In this document: positions 37,092 to 50,919 of the stretch, piece by piece
How the letters are laid out: each line of letters starts with the position of its first letter
Position numbering within the stretch: the first letter of the stretch is position 1
Source of the DNA: Arabidopsis thaliana
Taxonomy: Eukaryota; Streptophyta; Magnoliopsida; Brassicales; Brassicaceae
Direction: 5' to 3'
NCBI RefSeq assembly: GCF_000001735.4
Contig: NC_003076.8
Location: 6,076,001-6,140,000, forward strand
DNA length: 64,000 nt
Made by a program: the position numbers and the translations under genes
Notes under the pieces: model-generated
The model's input: only the letters and a program-made list of their open reading frames with translations
What the model was told of the DNA's origin: nothing
The model's database searches: none

Positions 37092-39748
37092 ATGCGACCT
37101 CCGTACAATTCCTTCCAGCCTCAAGCTCGTCCTTATCGACCGCAACATCAACTACAACAACAACAACAGGTCTTTCTCTTTCTATTTCTCTGCCACTCAA
37201 TAAAAATCTCTCCTTTTTCACCACAAAGTAAAAAACTTTTCGTATTGATGTCTCTGTGTTTGCTTTGCCATCTGCAGATCAATGGGTTTTCTAATCATCA
37301 ACAACAACAACATAATGGGTATCAGAACCCAATGAACGCTAATCAATTAGGGATGATGAATCCACAGATGATGAATAATCCAATGATGGGTCACAACATG
37401 CCAATGCCCAATATGCCAATACATCCTCAGTTCTTTAACAATATGCCTCAACAACTTCCTCAGTTTGCTATGCCCAACCATATCAACCAGCTACTTCCCA
37501 ATCTCTTGGGGAATCTTCAGTTTGCAGTTGCTAACAGTAACCTTATGGGTCACTCTCTTCCCAACTTTTTCCAGCCTTCTCTTGAACCTCATGCTTTCTC
37601 TTCTCGACCACAGCTTAATTCCTTTAACTCCCTTCCTTATCCTCCGGTTCCAAATCCCCATCAAAATCACCAATCAGGGCCTCCGGGTTTCTCAGAGCCA
37701 AGACCACAGGTAAAAACTTCTTATTTACATTGCTTTTTCTCTATCAAAAGGGAGACTTGTCTAAGTTGTTTCCAGTACTTCTTGCTCTCTAAGTTAACTT
37801 GAGCTTCTACAGGGGCAGTCTGTCGATAATACCAATGGTTCAGGTCCTAACGGGAATGATTTTCGAAATAAGTTTCCAAAGCATCAAAATTTCAAAGGCC
37901 CTGGTCAAGGGTATGTTCCTACTACTTACTCGCCTTTCAGTGATTTGTTTGCTATAATCTTGGTTTATATGTATTCTGAGTTTATTGTAGATTCCAGAGA
38001 CCTCAGTTGCATCAAGCAGATAATGGCAAGAGAAAGTCTGGATTCAATAAGGATCACAGGGGCAAAGGTTAGCTTTTTACATCGGATTACATCTCTGGTT
38101 TGCAATTGTAAGAATTTTGGTCAAAATGGTATAAACTTCCAACTCTTTCAGTTTTCCCTGGATATGTCTACTGTCATTAGGGAGAGGATTGTTGACTATA
38201 GTTGTTAGCTATATAGCTATATATTTCAAGTTAGTAGTGTTGTTGTATTATCATTGTATTGCCAATATTTCTGTATTCCTTTCCTTTAATTTTCTGGAAC
38301 ATTTTTGAGAATGTTTGAAGGTGTTTTTCTGATCTCTCCATATATGACTTCATATACAGGGAACAATAATAAGATGAAAACAGGGCTCGATGGATCTGAT
38401 ACTGGTAACATAGCTAAGGAGAAGAAAAGGTAGTGTTAGGTGTCACTGAATTTCTTTTCGTTCCTAAGGCATTTTGACTCCCTAAATTTTCACGTTCATG
38501 AAGCAGTGTGATCCTTATAAGTCGTAGTATTGAATGGGATTTAATCTGGATTACATCTTTTGTTATCATGTCAGCCAATCTCTAATATTTTTTTTTGATG
38601 TTGTTTTTCTCCAAGAGAAGATCATATGCTTTGATGTATACACCAAGAGAAGTTCAGCAATGGCGTGAAGCTCGACGTAAGAATTATCCAACGAAATTCC
38701 TTGTTGAAAAGGTTAGAGTCGCTCTCCCTCTCCCACCAGCTTTAATTTGTTGAAATTCACTCCTTTGGTGAAAATTTTGAATGCTAAATTACCTGTTTGC
38801 AGAAAGTAAAGAAAAATGTTTCAGCCAGCATCCTTGATGAGGAAGCAAAAATGCGTCGTCAGGTACCCTTTATTTTGGTCTAGACACTCTGCATTAATAG
38901 AAATATAGGATCAATTTGAGAAATTCCACTTAAACTATTTTAGGAAAAGGTGAATAGGAGCTATAGCTGATCTGCTATGGTGTATAAATATGAATACTAA
39001 AATTATAAGTTAGTAAATCTTCATGAAGCTCAAGTCACACCTTTAAGATCAGCTGGCCAATAATGAAACTGAAATCTCAGTAGTTTATGGTTTTTGTTTT
39101 GTTTTCAAGTTCAGGCCTAACAAAATACACCTTCAAGTTAAATATCCAGAAGGTTATGATGGTGAAAAAAGCATCTATGCTCATATATGTAACGCGTAAT
39201 GAAAAGTTATTGGATTCATGGTTTTTCTATTGGCATTGCAGCAACTCCGGGAAGTTTTAGCAAAGCAGGCTGAGTTAGGTGTTGAAGTTGCAGAAGTTCC
39301 TTCGCATTATTTATCCAATAATGATGAACAAGTTAATGGAGATAGAGGAAACAACAATGGGCGAAAGGGACGATTCCAGAATAATAGACGTAATAAGAGA
39401 AGACATGACAGAAAAGATAAGTTTGATAATAAGAAACCAAGATTGGAAGACAAAAAATCGTCTCAAGATTCTTCCATAACGACTAGAAAACCTACATTGC
39501 TTGAGAAGCTCCTAAGCGCAGACATAAAGAGAGACAAAAGCCAGTTATTACAGGTCTTCCGCTTCATGGTAATGAATTCATTGTTGAAGGAGTTTCCAGA
39601 GCAACCTCTGAAGTTACCTTTGATTACAGTAAAAGAAACTGGCTGTGAAGATGCTATGGAAGATCCCTCAATTGAAGGTTTATGTGATGGCCTTAGTGAT
39701 GGCGATGATGTGGATGGCGATGATAGCTCATGTGATGAAGATGTTTGA
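37092..39748 (+). CDS. NUFIP: NUFIP homologue, box C/D snoRNP assembly factor, 471 aa
   Basis: Eight exons: 37092-37169, 37278-37709, 37813-37910, 37991-38067, 38360-38429, 38618-38711, 38803-38862 and 39242-39748; 1416 nt, all phases consistent. The N-terminal third is low-complexity, rich in Gln, Asn, Met and Pro. Exon 4 codes GFQRPQLHQADNGKRK, and the conserved NUFIP1-domain peptide Y-T-P-R-E-V-Q-Q-W-R-E-A-R-R-K-N-Y-P-T is in exon 6. A Lys/Arg/Asp-rich segment and an acidic tail follow. By family it bridges 15.5K/NHP2L1 to the R2TP machinery during box C/D snoRNP assembly in the nucleus. Its leader has telo-box and site II motifs, matching ribosome biogenesis genes. Convergent with DREB2G. 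Confidence 0.9.
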
Positions 39749-40096
39749 TGTTTAAATTTGTAAGACCGGACACATGAGCAGTATAAGGATTTGTGATATT
39801 AATCTATATGTGTTTTCGTTTTGAAGATATGTCCGCAGGAAACAGTAAGATAAATAATCTGATACAAGGAACATGAGAGTAAAAATAGTGTCACATTCGA
39901 AACTTGCTTCATCTCTATTAATTTGTTTTTACAAAACGTGTAAGAAAATTCACATTATGCCCAAACCTATTTACACACATAAGCACTACATGCAAGGAGA
40001 AAACAAAAAATCCCACGATTGATGTATAACAAATAAACAATCCTAAGTCAAATATAAGAAATATGTATGATAAATAATAGTAATAAATAAAAACTC
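39749..40096. other. Convergent 3' region of NUFIP and DREB2G
   Basis: About 350 bases between two stop codons holding both 3' UTRs. AT-rich, with no other feature. Confidence 0.6.
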
Positions 40097-41020
40097 TCAG
40101 AACCAATTCCATGGATGTTGAAACTCTTCACAACACCAATTCTTGAAATCTCCATTTTTGCCAATCAACAAACCTAAATCATCAATCTCCAAAAGATCAT
40201 CCATTTCCAAATATCCTGTTCGCTCTTCCAACTCCGGCCTATGCATCCTCTCTCCGCCGCAACTAGGAACCAACATACTCTCCTTGTTGTCCGACGATCC
40301 ACACGACGATGACACGTCATGTTCCGTCTTCTTTTCTTGCCCCACAAGAAACCTAGACCAAGCTCCATTGTATAATCCATAATTCTGACTCATCAAATTC
40401 TTTGGTTTCAAATTGGTCGAAAACGTTAACGTAGAGCCACCACCGCCTTCACCGCCATAACTAGTCGTAGCATTAACGGTCTCTTGATCTTGTGAATCAC
40501 TTTGTTTAGGTAATAACCAACAAAGATTCGAACCACTTGAAGACGAACATCGATTATGACTATGATCATCATCTTCTTGTAGAAAACTCGATCTCTCTGA
40601 GCAAGAACCTCGTGAACAACTTGCCTGGCCGAGACCAAGGTCCAACCCATGAACCATATCGAGCTTCTTATTATAAGCCCAAGAACCCGACCCGTGGCCA
40701 GAAAAAGACAAGTTTCTGTTCACTACTACTTGTTGTTGTTGTTGTGGGTGCACCAAGTTGAGTTTAGCCTCGTGTCCATAGAGTTTCTTAGCGGCTTCAT
40801 CGTAAGCCATGGCGGCCTCGACCGAGGTATTAAACGTGCCGAGCCAGAGACGAGTCCCACGGTTAGGCTCACGGATCTCAGCCACCCATTTACCCCAAGT
40901 CCGTTGCCTAACTCCACGGAAAGTACACGTGGCGTTCTCTGGACCGCCTTTACCTTTCATGCAACCTTTTCTAGATCTCCCCATGTTTCGTTTCTTGGCC
41001 GGAGGTTGCTCTTCTTCCAT
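40097..41020 (-). CDS. DREB2G: AP2/ERF transcription factor, DREB A-2 subgroup, 307 aa
   Basis: Intronless. A basic N-terminus ([18 protein letters not shown]) leads into the subgroup motif KGKGGPEN and one AP2 domain at about residues 33-90 ([20 protein letters not shown], then [20 protein letters not shown]). Val and Glu sit at domain positions 14 and 19, which marks DREB rather than ERF binding preference (DRE core, A/GCCGAC). The C-terminal half is Ser/Gly-rich and ends in an acidic, aromatic stretch ([16 protein letters not shown]...WNWF), a plausible activation region. Nuclear regulator; a stress role is inferred from the family. Identified as DREB2G by subgroup and locus order. Confidence 0.93.
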   Translation of the reverse strand: MEEEQPPAKKRNMGRSRKGCMKGKGGPENATCTFRGVRQRTWGKWVAEIREPNRGTRLWLGTFNTSVEAAMAYDEAAKKLYGHEAKLNLVHPQQQQQVVVNRNLSFSGHGSGSWAYNKKLDMVHGLDLGLGQASCSRGSCSERSSFLQEDDDHSHNRCSSSSGSNLCWLLPKQSDSQDQETVNATTSYGGEGGGGSTLTFSTNLKPKNLMSQNYGLYNGAWSRFLVGQEKKTEHDVSSSCGSSDNKESMLVPSCGGERMHRPELEERTGYLEMDDLLEIDDLGLLIGKNGDFKNWCCEEFQHPWNWF

Positions 41021-41330
41021 GGTGTTTCTTTGAGAGTCTCAAATTAAATCTGGTTTAGTGAATGAAAAATTGAAGTGTGCGTGTGTATATATATACAGGA
41101 CACGTCAGGAGTATACGTATTCTTACGTGGCAAATGTAAATATGAGTGTGTACGTGTGTTCTGTGTGTATACACTAAGGTAAAGGATCTCTCGTTTTGTT
41201 TATTTGATTTAATGTCTGTGTTACACGAAAGTGACCCCCGACCACTGTCTTGATGATGACTCACGTGTTTGTGTTTCTCTCTAAGCCCCTCTCCTTAAAA
41301 AGTGAAAATTAAGGAGATACTATGTTATAT
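41021..41330 (-). promoter_or_regulatory. DREB2G upstream region with G-box/ABRE cores
   Basis: A CACGTG core lies at 41,262-41,267 and an ACGTGGC core at 41,125-41,131 upstream of the DREB2G ATG. These are bZIP or bHLH type sites common in abscisic-acid and stress promoters. Occupancy cannot be judged from sequence. Confidence 0.45.
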
Positions 41331-41373
41331 ATCCAATGTATTTTTTGATTTTTTTGTTTATTTAAAACATATA

Positions 41374-42081
41374 GAGTAGAAACTTTATAAATTAATAATG
41401 TTGGGACCAATAAAATTTTATTAATTTATAGTAATATTAATTTATCTTATAAATTAATATTTATAATTTATTATATAAATATTAAATATTAATTTATAGA
41501 AATATTTACGTAAAATACAATACTATAATTTTTAAAAAATGTCTGTTAATTTAATTTTCTATATGATTTGTTGTTTGCATATATTATTATGTCAGATTTT
41601 TATTTTTCCTTGACTTCTTTTATTTATTTTTCGGTAAGATATTGTATCTGTATATCTACGATATTAACGTGAACGTAAACACAAACATGAAACTTAATCC
41701 AATTTCTCTTTACACAAATCTTACCAATGCTTTCTCAAATAAAAGATTTTACAAAATCAATTATGACGAATCAAATATGCAAATAGTTATGTGAGTAAAA
41801 CATAAATCATACGAGTTGTATTTTAAAAAGAGTTGTAATTATAATTTGAACAAAAATTTCATATAAAAATTAGTCTTAAAATATATTCTTAAGATCTATA
41901 ATTATTAATTTATAATATTATTGAGACTATAATTTTACATAGAAATTTCAAAAAAAAATATTATCTTATTATCTTATCGATTTTGGTTAATTTTTACATT
42001 GGTCCGACTTGGGACTAACAAAATTTATTAATTTATCGTGTTTATTAATTTATCAATTATTAATTTATAGAGATTGTACGG
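41374..42081. mobile_element. Non-autonomous pogo-like (Emigrant/Lemi type) DNA element
   Basis: The left end reads GAGTAGAAACTTTATAAATT and runs on into AATA. The complement of the right end (42,058-42,081) reads CCGTACAATCTCTATAAATT then AATA. Both are degenerate forms of the Emigrant/pogo terminal inverted repeat I remember (CAGTAAAACCTCTATAAATT). TA flanks each side (41,372-41,373 and 42,082-42,083). Both subterminal regions carry TTTATTAATTTAT repeats and a GGGAC motif. About 708 bases, no transposase frame. Family name is from memory; the inverted ends and TA flanks are visible. Confidence 0.6.
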
Positions 42082-42083
42082 TA

Positions 42084-45000
42084 ATTCCCTAATATATAAA
42101 TACACATGCATAATTAAAAAAATTATAATTTTAAAAGATATAAAATAAACTAATATATGTGGAAGATTTTCAGAACGGTAATAAAAATTCATAAACTTTT
42201 CATCATTAATTTTTCCTAATGCAAAATATAAAAATGGATAATCTGACACAAAAAATTTATATTCTACTGTTTCATGATATGTAAATAATATCTTTTAAAA
42301 TTAGTTTTTGTGAGTTTTTAAACAAAAACTGATTAAAAAAAGATTAATATATTTAGTGAATGTTAGATTTAACAATAATTAATTGATTTATTATTTTCTC
42401 TTTTTTTTTTTTTTTTTTGAAACATCCGAAAACTGTTTTTCTTAACAAATTTACAACACAAACCTGAATAAAACCACACTCCAAATAGCTCGAGTCATAT
42501 CCATATGTAATACTTACAGATTTTGTATACGATTCTTAGGTTTTCGTTTTCGAGGTTTTACTTAGATTATAAGTTTCACCGTTTAGTTTTTGGATAGGAG
42601 TAATAATATAAGATAAACAACAAAATAAATGCGAAGTATATAAGTCTACGTACATGCGAAAATGGAATATGTCATGTTCATATGCCAGGTGTCAAGATCG
42701 AGGGTGGCCTGGCAAACGACTCGGAACACATGGCTCTACCATTGATTAGGTGCTTCGGCACGAAGTATCTGTTTTTACACCACTACTTATTAAATCCTCT
42801 GTTTTTGTTTCAATCATACATGGGATTATCTATTTCCCTAGTTGGAAAAAAACTTCGAATTTCTTAATATTCTTAACAATTTTCGCTGAAAAAAAACTTA
42901 CGTGAATCAATGTATGTTGATCACACAGTGTAATTACACTGTACACATAATTAACTATACTAATCAACATTCGATCATTGCTTTTTGGAGAAAATGTCCT
43001 CAATCCGTTCTACATAAACAAATTAAAGTAGTTAACTAATAACTAAAAAATGTTTTGCACTTTACGGTCAATAATAATTGAAGTTCTTAAACTGAAAATT
43101 AGTTTATTTCCATTGCACAAGATGTCAAATAAAGAGAGTTTACAAAATTAGGTGTTGACGATGTAAAGAGCATAGAGCAAAAACTTTCGTGAAAATGAAT
43201 CTAACAATAGTTATATATATATAAAAAATCAATCAATCAAAAGTTAAGGGAAATTATTTTTGACTAGCTTCTATTAACTGAGGGTGTAGTATTGTCGAAA
43301 GAAATTTGTAGCATATACATGCATATTCTAGAAAGGTACAGTAGCCGGTATAATTTAAAACATGAGCTTTAGATTGCATGAGGACGAGCAAGTCAGTGTG
43401 AGATACTATGGCTCTGGGGATGGGTGTCACTCTTACATCGTGGACAATGCGACACTTGTTTTCTTCTTTTCCCCTACTTCTTGGAAGTTATTATTAAACT
43501 CATATAGATACGGGTACCTTCAGAGAACCTGTATATTTACAATATGATCAAAGTTTTCAAATAATATCGCTTTTATTTTAACTGATCTAGTTACATCCAC
43601 ATGAGTTGATTTCGAAATATATTTTCACCATTTATATTATTTTTTTCGAACTATTGATTGAAGCTTGAAAATTTATAATTTGATTGAATCTTTGGAGTTA
43701 TCTTGATTCAATCTCGAATTTTTGGGCAAGTGTATTGGTTGGGCCTGCTTGATATTAACAATATAGGTTCAAATTCAAGAGGAGCTCATGATACAAGCCC
43801 AAGTGATCCAACATCCTTATCTAGAACAGTGCGTCATCATGACCCAAATGACGTTTACATTTTATTGTACCTCAAAAAGCGTAAGCCATGGTAGTCCATT
43901 AATCTGACCCCGACTCATACATATTACGACCTCATCAAGCATATTAGTATATTACCGGAACGTACCACGTCGACCGTCATAATTTCTTTGATTAGTTTAT
44001 CGGATTTTATTTTTCTCTAGTAATAATTCTAGGAAATTTTATAGAATGATGATAAAGATTTTTCATATTTTGTTACATTTTATATGATCAAAAAAATTAT
44101 GTTCAACAATTCAGTTAAATTTTGTCATTTATTATTATTTATGATATGTTGGTCCTCCGATCACCAATCTCACATTATATCGTAGTTTGGTTGAAACTCT
44201 TCAATACTAACATGTGCTAGTATGTACATCTCTTTTTATTGTGCAATAAATATATGGTTATTGATGCATTATCTCCCAAAACATGATATAGTACTTTATA
44301 TCTCGAAACTCTTCAATACTTAGTTAAAATATAAATATGATCGCTATCACTTGAACTGCAGAACTAACATCAAAACGTGTTGGTCATCGTTGTCAACAAT
44401 TGGAAAGTGAACAAGAAACCAATATGTGATTTTTGGCGCAGCGTTTGCTATGCTTTGAAAGTCCCTCATCATGCCATGTTGATATCCGATTATCGGGCGA
44501 CCATTTATAGTTAATTATACTGTATTTATAGAAATTTAATATATAGAAATTTCTGCCTGGTTAAGATTGTATATAAAAAAACATATATAGCTATATAATT
44601 GTCACACATAAAAAGTAGATCACTGAAGTTCTACGTAACAAAAAGGTATTATTGTAGTTAAGAACATGATACTACTGTCTACTGATGACTTAGTAGTTGC
44701 TATATAGGTAGGTTCACACTAATTGCATAATGATTTAATTAATGTAACATTATAAATACATTAATTAGATTCAACTAGTATTACGAATCAGACGACGCAG
44801 AAGCATCTAAAGTTGGGGATTTGAGCAGAGTCCAAAGAAAAACCATTATAAATAATCCGTTTTGTTCATCTTGACCATCGGATTAAGATATATGTTTACC
44901 TTACTCTTTTTCTTCTAATCTAATCTAATCCAACAACCTTTCTTTTTGTAATTTATATGCAATCTTATGATAATGTATCCAAAAAAATTTAGAAGTACAT

Positions 45001-47204
45001 TAGTCATATCATATAATTTCACCCACGTGAACATTGATTGTAAACATGCATGCATATATTTTTCTTTTCTTTTCATTTTTTTTTACAGCCAAAACATGTA
45101 TGTACATATGCGATCCACCCATTTATTTTTCAGTGACTCTAACATGTAAGCAATTCAGATTTATACACGAAATTCAAATGATTATTTGGCACAATTGCTA
45201 ACTATTTTGTCGGTGTATACTGTTATTCATCACGAATTATTTGTAGTGACACTAAACATAAACTTAAGATCTTGAAATATTTAACAAGCTTTTCAAAACA
45301 ATATACGATTATTGTTTATCCTAAGATATATATTGTTTTGAGCAGACTTTTTTTAGAATGAAATTTCCATAAGTTTTCTCTCATGCGAATGATAGATATG
45401 CATGTAAATCAACGTTACAGTATTATGAACCCCTCGTCCGAAACAGCTGGATCAGACTCCGTTTTCCATCTTAAAAAGAAATATAAAAAAATATACAAAT
45501 TATGGGGACGATTAGTTGAATTGTTTATAATTTTCTTACATATCCATATCCCAAAAGATCAGATCAACTTGAATCTGATAATTCTTTTCGAACTAAGTTC
45601 GGATCAAACTCGAGCCGGATATATTGATTGACCCAATTGATAGACGTATAAATTTTACTAGACGATCTGTCGTGGACCACTACAATAAAATGGTCCACAG
45701 TGACTTTATATACGCATTTGTTATTTTTTTAACTTTGACTTGTACATATCATTTGATTGAGTAGGAAAAAATTAATCTTGATCCTAGATTAGCATTTAGA
45801 TTTTTTTGGTCAACGAGATTAAATATTACTACTATTTAGTTGCACAAAACAAAAGGGAATATAAATTTTAGGGAAATGACAAAAATTTAATTGATTATAA
45901 CTTTGAATTCAGTTGGTATGTTCATAATTCATTTGTTGAAATTGGTTCAGCCATCGCATTCAGAGTGTGTACTTATGTGCATATACGCAAAATATATCTT
46001 AAATCGGTGTGTATGAGTACGCAATTAAAGAACGCCACGTGGGACAAACTACCAAATTTAGATGATGTAACTAAAAAAGCTGGATCGATTGAGAGACCCT
46101 CAAGCAAAGATATTAAAAGTCTCCCATAAAGTTTTACTGAAAATTCAAAATGATTAGATTATTATTATACTCATGTGACTGGTTTTGATCTGCCTCGTGC
46201 ATTTCCACTAGAACCTTAATTACTAGATCTTTGTAACAGAAGCAATGTGATGATATTATATTGGACGCTAACCAGAATTCTTATTGAACTCCTCCTACTA
46301 TGAAAGGAAAATGAACTCAACCATATTAAAACACTTTCTCTACTTTGACTCTTTGCTATATAATATATAGTTCCAAACTAAATTTAAACCAAGAAAAAAT
46401 TCGTTCATTTTAAAAAGGTAAAACAATTTTGGTTATTGTTGTCTTGTATAGACAAGTTATACAATTCACACGAGTCGAATTTTACGACGTACAAGTACAA
46501 TACCAAAAATATGTACTCTTACATTTTTGGCTATAAAGTATTTTCTAAGTTGGAATTTAAATTTTAGAAAAAAGAGAAAAAAGAAAAGAGTAGTGACAGA
46601 TGAAAACATTGAAGGAGTGTCATAAAAGGGAAGAAAGGTTTAGTTAGTTGGGTAGGTCTCTCTATTGTATTTATAGTTTTTCCTTTGCTTCTTTTTCATT
46701 TATTTCCCTTAACTTTATTTTAATCAATTTTGCTTTAGTCTCTCTCACACACATGTATAAAATGAATAATTTCTCATCTTCTCTCTTTTTTATTTATAAG
46801 AAAGAAAAGACAAGAATTAAATCTATCAACTATATAAAAATGAAGCCAATGCAGGGCAATGATGATGAATCTTGATTTGATCTTCTTCTCGAAAACCTCA
46901 TTGCTTCTGCTTCTTCTCTTCCATTTCCATATTTACACTTCATAATATCTCTTCACCCACTTCTCTTCTTCCCCATTTATAACTCACAAATATATACATA
47001 CTCTTACATTTATATATCTTGGGCTAGCTAAGTAGCTATAGTAATTTTCTAATATCTCTTTCCATTTCTTGAAATGGTCCTCCTCTCACCTTAACTTTAT
47101 AAGAATCTGACCACCTCTCAGGTTTCCAGTTTCTTCACTTTCTCGTTCTCTGGACACTGAATGTGATACATATATAGAAGAAGAAAGCTATAAGAGATTG
47201 ATCG
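42084..47204. other. Long AT-rich intergenic region, no gene supported
   Basis: About 5.1 kb. Open frames are short and compositionally random; I found no splice-joined coding series. It contains a T run at about 42,400-42,418 and a 16-base repeat (GAAACTCTTCAATACT) near 44,193 and 44,304. The last 600 bases, with CT-rich stretches, are the likely promoter and 5' leader of the neprosin gene. Confidence 0.55.
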
Positions 47205-50200
47205 ATGGAGGTGAATGTTCTTGCATCCAAGAGAAGTCTTCTCCTTTTTCTTCTTATTGTAAGTCTCTCTTTGAGCCAGAAGGTCAGACATATCTCTGCC
47301 TTTAACGACACCAAACCATACAGACAAGTCAGTAGCTTGAGACTTGCGAGGATCCAAAAGCACTTGAACAAGATCAACAAGTCTCCTGTCTTCACCATTC
47401 AGGTTATATATATGTACATGTTTCAAATGAATTTTAATTTGATTTTGTCTAATCATTATGCAAAATATTTAACTTTTTTATAAAATAATAATTTACAGAG
47501 TCCAGATGGTGATGTAATAGATTGTGTACCCAAAAGAAAGCAGCCAGCTTTGGATCATCCACTCTTAAAGCATCACAAGATTCAGGTATTGCTGACCACG
47601 CAACTTTTTCTTTTATCTATTGCTAACATAAAACAAATAGTTTTAAAACTTTATTGAATAATTTTAACATTTTTTTAGGTAGCTTCCAATTATGTATTTA
47701 TGAAAAAATTGGTGATTTGGATGTGACAAGATTATATATAAGCTCATTGTTTTTCTTAAATTTTTTTTTTGTCCTGAAATGAATAGTACAAAATAAGTCG
47801 TTTTGATTATGATAAGAAGCCATTTTTACGATGAGAAGAAATTTTGATTATGATAAATAATGCAGAAAGCACCGAAGAAAATGCCGAAGATGAAGGGAAA
47901 AGATGATGATGTTAAAGAAGCAGAGAATGTATTGGAAGGTGCATGGCAAATGTGGCACGTGAACGGCACGAGGTGCCCTAAGGGGACCGTTCCCATACGA
48001 CGCAACACAATGAACGATGTGCTCAGAGCCAAGTCTTTGTTTGACTTTGGCAAAAAGCGACGGAGTATTTACCTTGATCAACGGACAGAAAAGCCTGATG
48101 CCCTTGGTACCAATGGACATGAGGTACACTCGATTCTAAATCTCTCTTCTTACGCGGTTGACTAATACGACTACTAACTTAATAATCAAACTGATTAATT
48201 AATTTTACTAGCATTGAAAACGTTAATTAATTTAACTGGTTTGTCTCAGCTTATCTTAATTCTAATTTTTTACAGCATATATATATATAATTTGTTGATA
48301 CGTAGATATGATATATACACGATACCTATGTATATGAATGTTTAATGTGAATTGTCTATGTAATCATTTAATTATGGACCCATATAACAGTTTCCAATGT
48401 CAGTTTCACATTAATCAGATTCATAAAATACATAAAAACATAAGCATTCAATGGATTTTAAGATCCGGTCTCGTTATCATAATTCTTGAAAGATACAACT
48501 ATCATAAAGGATTAATACAGTACTAATATAAATGCACGGCATTTCATTCGCATATATTGGGATTATAAATGTGATTTAGAAGTTAATCTCGAAGTATATA
48601 ATAAGACTTGAATACTGATTCTTTTTTAATGATTTGTGGTGGGGAATGATAGCATGCGATCGCTTATACAGAATCATCGTCGGAGATATATGGAGCAAAG
48701 GCGACTATAAACGTTTGGGATCCAAAGATAGAAGAAGTGAATGAGTTTAGTCTCTCTCAGATTTGGATTCTCTCTGGATCTTTCGTAGGTCCTGATCTCA
48801 ATAGTATTGAAGCTGGCTGGCAGGTACTGTTTTTACTGTTTTACCCTTCTCATAATACTGTTTTAGTTTACGTTACTTTCATAAGTCATAACTACTGTTA
48901 AGTGTACATGTTTAAGAAAAGGATTATATCTAAAGCTGAGATTGTTCTACTAGTCAGGTCAGTCCGGAGCTGTATGGTGACAACAGACCAAGATTGTTCA
49001 CTTATTGGACGGTATGTTGTTGTTTTCTATTTGTTTGTTTTTAATATTATGATGCAAATCACTTTCATTAGTTTAAATCAAGAGTCTAAACCTAATTGAG
49101 GGTATAAATTGAATATATTTGAGAAGAAGATAAACTTTAATGTGTTGCTTTTAAGGACAATCATGTGACAGTGGAGTAGTTTCTAGGTGTAGTTCAGCGT
49201 CTAGTTTTGGTATATAAATTGTATTCCCAGATTTACCAAATATTGCTTTGAAGGCACCCTTCCAATATTATACTTTATTTTTCTATATACAGTTTCATTT
49301 TTCTGAAACAGGAATTTATAATGAATATCATCTAAAAATTCAGTGATACTGTGCATGAAAATTCTGATAGGGTAACTTGAAGGTAATTTATGCTACAAAA
49401 ACAAAAATAAAGGATCATTTTGAAGTTAATGGTAGAACAGAGTCATCATGATAATGTTTGGTGTAGAGCATTTATTATTGCATTAATAGCATATTATCAA
49501 TTGGATTGATACCAGTCCAATTTCTGTACTACTCTCCAAATCATTAAATTTGGTTCTGTCCAAAAGCTAGAATTAGGATGACATATCTACTCATATTTTT
49601 TGGTCGTAAATTTTGAAAATATGTGTTAAATTGTTATTTGATCATTGCTTGGCAATAATTTGGTTAAACAATTTTTTTTGGTTTTTGAGCATATCCTAAA
49701 CTGATGGTAATTTTTGTATTGTTAAAGAGTGATTCATATCAAGCAACAGGATGTTACAATCTTCTATGTTCGGGATTTATCCAAACAAATAACAAGATTG
49801 CCATTGGAGCAGCCATATCTCCTCTTTCTACGTTCAAAGGAAACCAGTTTGATATCACAATACTCATTTGGAAGGTTAGCTAGTCTTTCTCTTACGACAT
49901 CTCTATTTATCATCTATATAACTTAATATAGAAACATGCTTATACACGTACACTTTCGTATTATGGATGCCACATCTTGAATTTAGTTGAACTTGAACGG
50001 CGTAATTAATTTTTTCTATATGAGAATGTGGACGACATAGAATAACGGTGTAAAAGCATGCTACTAATACAAAAGAATTCATTTCTTCTAAGAAAGATGT
50101 CTAAATTATATTCTTTGGGATTTGCAGGATCCGAAAATGGGGAATTGGTGGATGGGTTTAGGGGATAGCACACTAGTCGGGTATTGGCCAGCCGAGCTAT

Positions 50201-50505
50201 TCACGCACTTGGCCGACCACGCGACTACCGTGGAATGGGGCGGTGAAGTCGTCAACACACGTGCTTCAGGCAGGCACACGACGACCCAAATGGGCTCTGG
50301 TCATTTTCCAGACGAAGGGTTTGGGAAAGCAAGTTATTTTCGGAATTTGGAAGTTGTGGATTCGGACAACAGTCTCGTACCGGTGCATGATGTCAAGATA
50401 CTAGCCGAGAACACCGAATGTTACGACATTAAGAGTTCGTATAGTAATGAATGGGGAACTTATTTTTACTATGGTGGGCCGGGGTTTAATCCTAGGTGTA
50501 ATTGA
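47205..50505 (+). CDS. AT5G18460: Neprosin-family protein (DUF239), secreted, 430 aa
   Basis: Seven exons: 47205-47402, 47499-47585, 47866-48123, 48653-48823, 48958-49011, 49728-49874 and 50128-50505; 1293 nt. Signal peptide at about residues 1-25 ([16 protein letters not shown]). An N-terminal activation-type domain follows ([37 protein letters not shown]). The C-terminal neprosin domain starts near HAIAYTE and includes [40 protein letters not shown] and VEWGGEV. The founding neprosin of pitcher plants is a glutamic peptidase; Glu residues in EAGWQ-x-x-PELYG and in EWGGE are candidates for the catalytic pair, which is inference. Extracellular protein of unknown substrate. The intron from 49,012 to 49,727 is the longest. 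Confidence 0.92.
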
Positions 50506-50919
50506 AATTAAAGTGTACATAGTTCGGGTTGGAGGAGTGGAGGAAAAAAAAGAGGGGGTCGAAATATGTAATTTTTTTCAAGTATGGGTAGTGAAAGATT
50601 GAATATTGGCTTATTGTTTTTGATTTGTCATATTGTTGGTTGAAATCTAGTAATTTATTGCCCTCATAGGAAAAAGAAGTGTGTATGCAATAATGAAAGT
50701 ATGAGACAAATTTTTCTTTGCTTTATAAGTTGCATTAATCTTCAAATCTAAAATCAGAAATCTTTGATCCCACTGACAACGTGAAAACATTTTTACTGTA
50801 TTGGTTGGCTAAATGAGTTTTAGTTATTACACCAAGAGATTTGAGTTCAAACTTCAAAATATACTATTTTTGTTTGAGTTTGTTGTTCAAGTATTACATA
50901 GCTGATTACAGAAACCAAA

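Noticed and set aside
40649-41047. 132-codon plus-strand open frame across DREB2G
   Set aside because: Antisense to the AP2 domain and its GC-rich codons; no family character of its own.
42682-43547. Two short open frames (61 codons each) in the AT-rich desert
   Set aside because: Random-looking composition, no signal peptide, Cys pattern or splice partners; not reported as genes.
47860-48165. Single-exon small gene suggested by an open frame with [10 protein letters not shown]
   Set aside because: It is exon 3 of the neprosin-family gene, continuing through a splice donor at 48,124.
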